A DNA stretch of 5,800 bases from an uncultured Solirubrobacterales bacterium. GTDB lineage: Bacteria > Actinomycetota > Thermoleophilia > Solirubrobacterales > Solirubrobacteraceae. The DNA lies in assembly GCA_937973575.1 (NCBI GenBank), contig CALJKH010000066.1, forward strand, positions 1 through 5,800. The letters run 5' to 3'. This document shows positions 4,679 through 5,800 of this stretch, piece after piece. The position numbers were made by a program, and so were the translations under genes. Position 1 is the first letter of the stretch. The number at the start of each line of letters is the position of its first letter. The notes beneath the pieces were generated by a model. It worked only from the letters and a program-made list of their open reading frames with translations. It had not been told where the DNA came from and ran no database searches.

Positions 4679-5643
4679 GCACAGTCGCGCCACAGCAGCC
4701 AATCCGTAAGGTCCATCGTAAGGGGAAGGACAGTGTTAGCAGCTGGCCTCTGCGAGACCGCATGGCCATCTACGCATGTTGGGGGGCAGGACTCATCCTC
4801 AGCTCGGTGGCCCTTCTGCTGGTCGGCTACATGTTCTACCGCGGGCTTCAATACATCAGCTTTAGCTTGATCTTCTCTAACCCTGCAGTTGGTTCAAGTC
4901 AGGCCGACAGCGGTGGATTCCTCTCGCCAATCCTCGGAACCCTGATCCTGACCACCATCGGCACTGTCGTGGCACTCCCGATAGCCGTAGGAGCCGCCGT
5001 TTGGCTGGTCGAATACGGGCGTCCGACCTGGTTGGCCCGTTCAGTGGAGTCGGCAATCGAAGTTGTTGCCGGTACCCCGAGCATCGTGCTCGCCATCTTT
5101 GGCCTCCTCCTGTTCAGTAACAAGATTTTCGAACCCCTCTCGTTCGCAGGTGACAACGGGGTCGTCGTAGGACGTTCGTTCCTTACAGCAGGCACGATGA
5201 TGTCTCTGATCGCAGTGCCGCTGATCTTCACCTCCTCACGTGAGGCTTTACTCCAGATTCCAGCTCAGGTTCGTGAAGCCTCATACGCCCTCGGCAAGAC
5301 AAAGTGGGCAACCATTCGAAAGGTGCTGATCCCAACAGTTCGGCCAGGCATCTTCACTGGTACTGCTTTGGGCATGGGTCGAATCGCAGGAGACACGGCG
5401 ATCGTGGTCGTGCTCTTGGGAGCTACTCTGAACCTTCAGCCGCAGGGGTCTGGACCTATCATCAGCACTCTGCGCGGGTCAGGAAGCACGCTAACCTCGT
5501 ACGTCTACAACAACAGTCCAGCTGGCGAGGGCAACGCTCCACAGAAGGCTTACGCTGCTGCATTCTTCCTCTTGATCCTAGTTCTCATCCTCAACTTCGG
5601 CGTCGATGTGGTCGCGCGCCGGTCTAAGAAGGAGATCACATGA
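4675..5643 (+). CDS. pstA: Phosphate ABC transporter permease PstA
   Basis: 322 residues. A basic N-terminal tail of about 30 residues precedes six predicted helices at about 31-56, 84-113, 126-149, 168-187, 225-250 and 293-312. VVAGTPSIVLAIFGLLLF (130-147) is the PstA signature helix, and the cytoplasmic EAA loop is EASYALGKTKWATIRKVLIP (201-220) followed by TVRPGI. GMGRIAGDTA at 233-242 corresponds to the family's GRIAGETA, with Asp where Glu is usual. The C-terminal LTSYVYNN segment before the last helix is also typical. It pairs with PstC to form the phosphate channel. The ATG overlaps the pstC stop (ATGA at 4675-4678) and its own stop overlaps the pstB start in the same way, so the three genes are translationally coupled. 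Confidence 0.93.
   Translation: MSTVAPQQPIRKVHRKGKDSVSSWPLRDRMAIYACWGAGLILSSVALLLVGYMFYRGLQYISFSLIFSNPAVGSSQADSGGFLSPILGTLILTTIGTVVALPIAVGAAVWLVEYGRPTWLARSVESAIEVVAGTPSIVLAIFGLLLFSNKIFEPLSFAGDNGVVVGRSFLTAGTMMSLIAVPLIFTSSREALLQIPAQVREASYALGKTKWATIRKVLIPTVRPGIFTGTALGMGRIAGDTAIVVVLLGATLNLQPQGSGPIISTLRGSGSTLTSYVYNNSPAGEGNAPQKAYAAAFFLLILVLILNFGVDVVARRSKKEIT
5629..5634 (+). promoter_or_regulatory. Ribosome binding site supporting the upstream pstB start
   Basis: AAGGAG inside the 3' end of pstA lies 5 nt before the ATG at 5640. It favours that start over the internal ATG at 5790, which has only a weak GAGCGG ahead of it. Confidence 0.6.
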
Positions 5644-5800
5644 GCCTTACCCCGACGCCCCCGCCAATCCGTCGAATTGACCCGAATCGACCAGCCAATG
5701 TTGTCCTTCCGGGCAGCGAAGGCCCCGTCGGTGTATCGGACGCCATTGAGCACGCGATTTCTCCAGCGAACAGCTTCAACACCGAGCGGATGAGGATTGA
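5640..5800 (+). CDS. pstB: Phosphate ABC transporter ATP-binding protein PstB, N-terminus only (cut by the right edge)
   Basis: The frame begins at the ATG overlapping the pstA stop (ATGA, 5640-5643) behind a good AAGGAG, and stays open to the window end, giving 53 residues. The visible part starts MSLTPTPPPIRRIDPNRPAN and ends NTERMRIE. Most PstB proteins start only some 5-15 residues before an IEVRDLN-type strand, and MRIE looks like the beginning of that strand, so about 49 Pro/Ser-rich residues form an N-terminal extension. No ATPase motif (Walker A, signature) is inside the window; identification rests on the operon order pstS-pstC-pstA-pstB and the coupling. PstB would energise phosphate uptake by hydrolysing ATP on the cytoplasmic EAA loops of PstC and PstA. 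Confidence 0.75.
   Translation, partial: MSLTPTPPPIRRIDPNRPANVVLPGSEGPVGVSDAIEHAISPANSFNTERMRI

Noticed and set aside
1..5800. tRNA, rRNA, CRISPR, insertion-sequence ends or transposase genes
   Set aside because: None was recognised; no regularly spaced repeats with spacers and no transposase motifs were seen.

Overview
The window looks like a chromosomal segment of a high-GC Gram-positive bacterium (Actinomycetota). The reasons are the moderately GC-rich codon use, the PhoB/PhoP-type regulator beside a compact pst operon, TTCAC-type direct repeats resembling actinobacterial PHO boxes, and a gene start that looks leaderless. Thermoleophilia or a freshwater actinobacterial lineage is possible, but that is a guess. 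Everything from position 820 rightwards is coherent and reads on the + strand.

Left edge (1-757, minus strand): three unrelated protein pieces are spliced together. Reading from the right, 757 to about 485 encodes the first ~90 residues of a GAP/Sap-type (LysE-like) membrane protein. About 489 to 346 encodes a PA14-like extracellular beta-domain fragment in another frame. From 345 to 1 lies the C-terminal part of an acyl-CoA dehydrogenase, in frame with the PA14 piece and with more GC at third codon positions. This is either a chimeric assembly or amplification joint, or gene debris.

Middle (820-2250): an intact aldehyde dehydrogenase of the gamma-aminobutyraldehyde dehydrogenase (PatD/YdcW) type, with its own ribosome binding site. 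It is functionally unrelated to what follows.

Right (2251-5800): a phosphate-acquisition module. A small stand-alone winged-helix DNA-binding protein (PhoB C-terminal domain only, no receiver domain) is followed by a 180-nt regulatory gap, then pstS, pstC, pstA and the start of pstB. The pst genes are tightly coupled: pstS and pstC abut with no gap, and pstC/pstA and pstA/pstB overlap as ATGA. PstS captures phosphate outside the membrane, PstC and PstA form the channel, and PstB would hydrolyse ATP.

The most interesting features are regulatory. Direct repeats with an 11-bp period lie upstream of both the regulator gene (about 2264-2285) and pstS (about 2687-2752), suggesting a self-controlled PHO circuit. 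A 40-nt imperfect palindrome covers the regulator's start codon. A perfect 10-bp GC-rich hairpin sits 63 nt into pstC, where it could set the ratio of PstS to the permease. No RNA genes, CRISPR arrays, insertion sequences or integration sites were seen.
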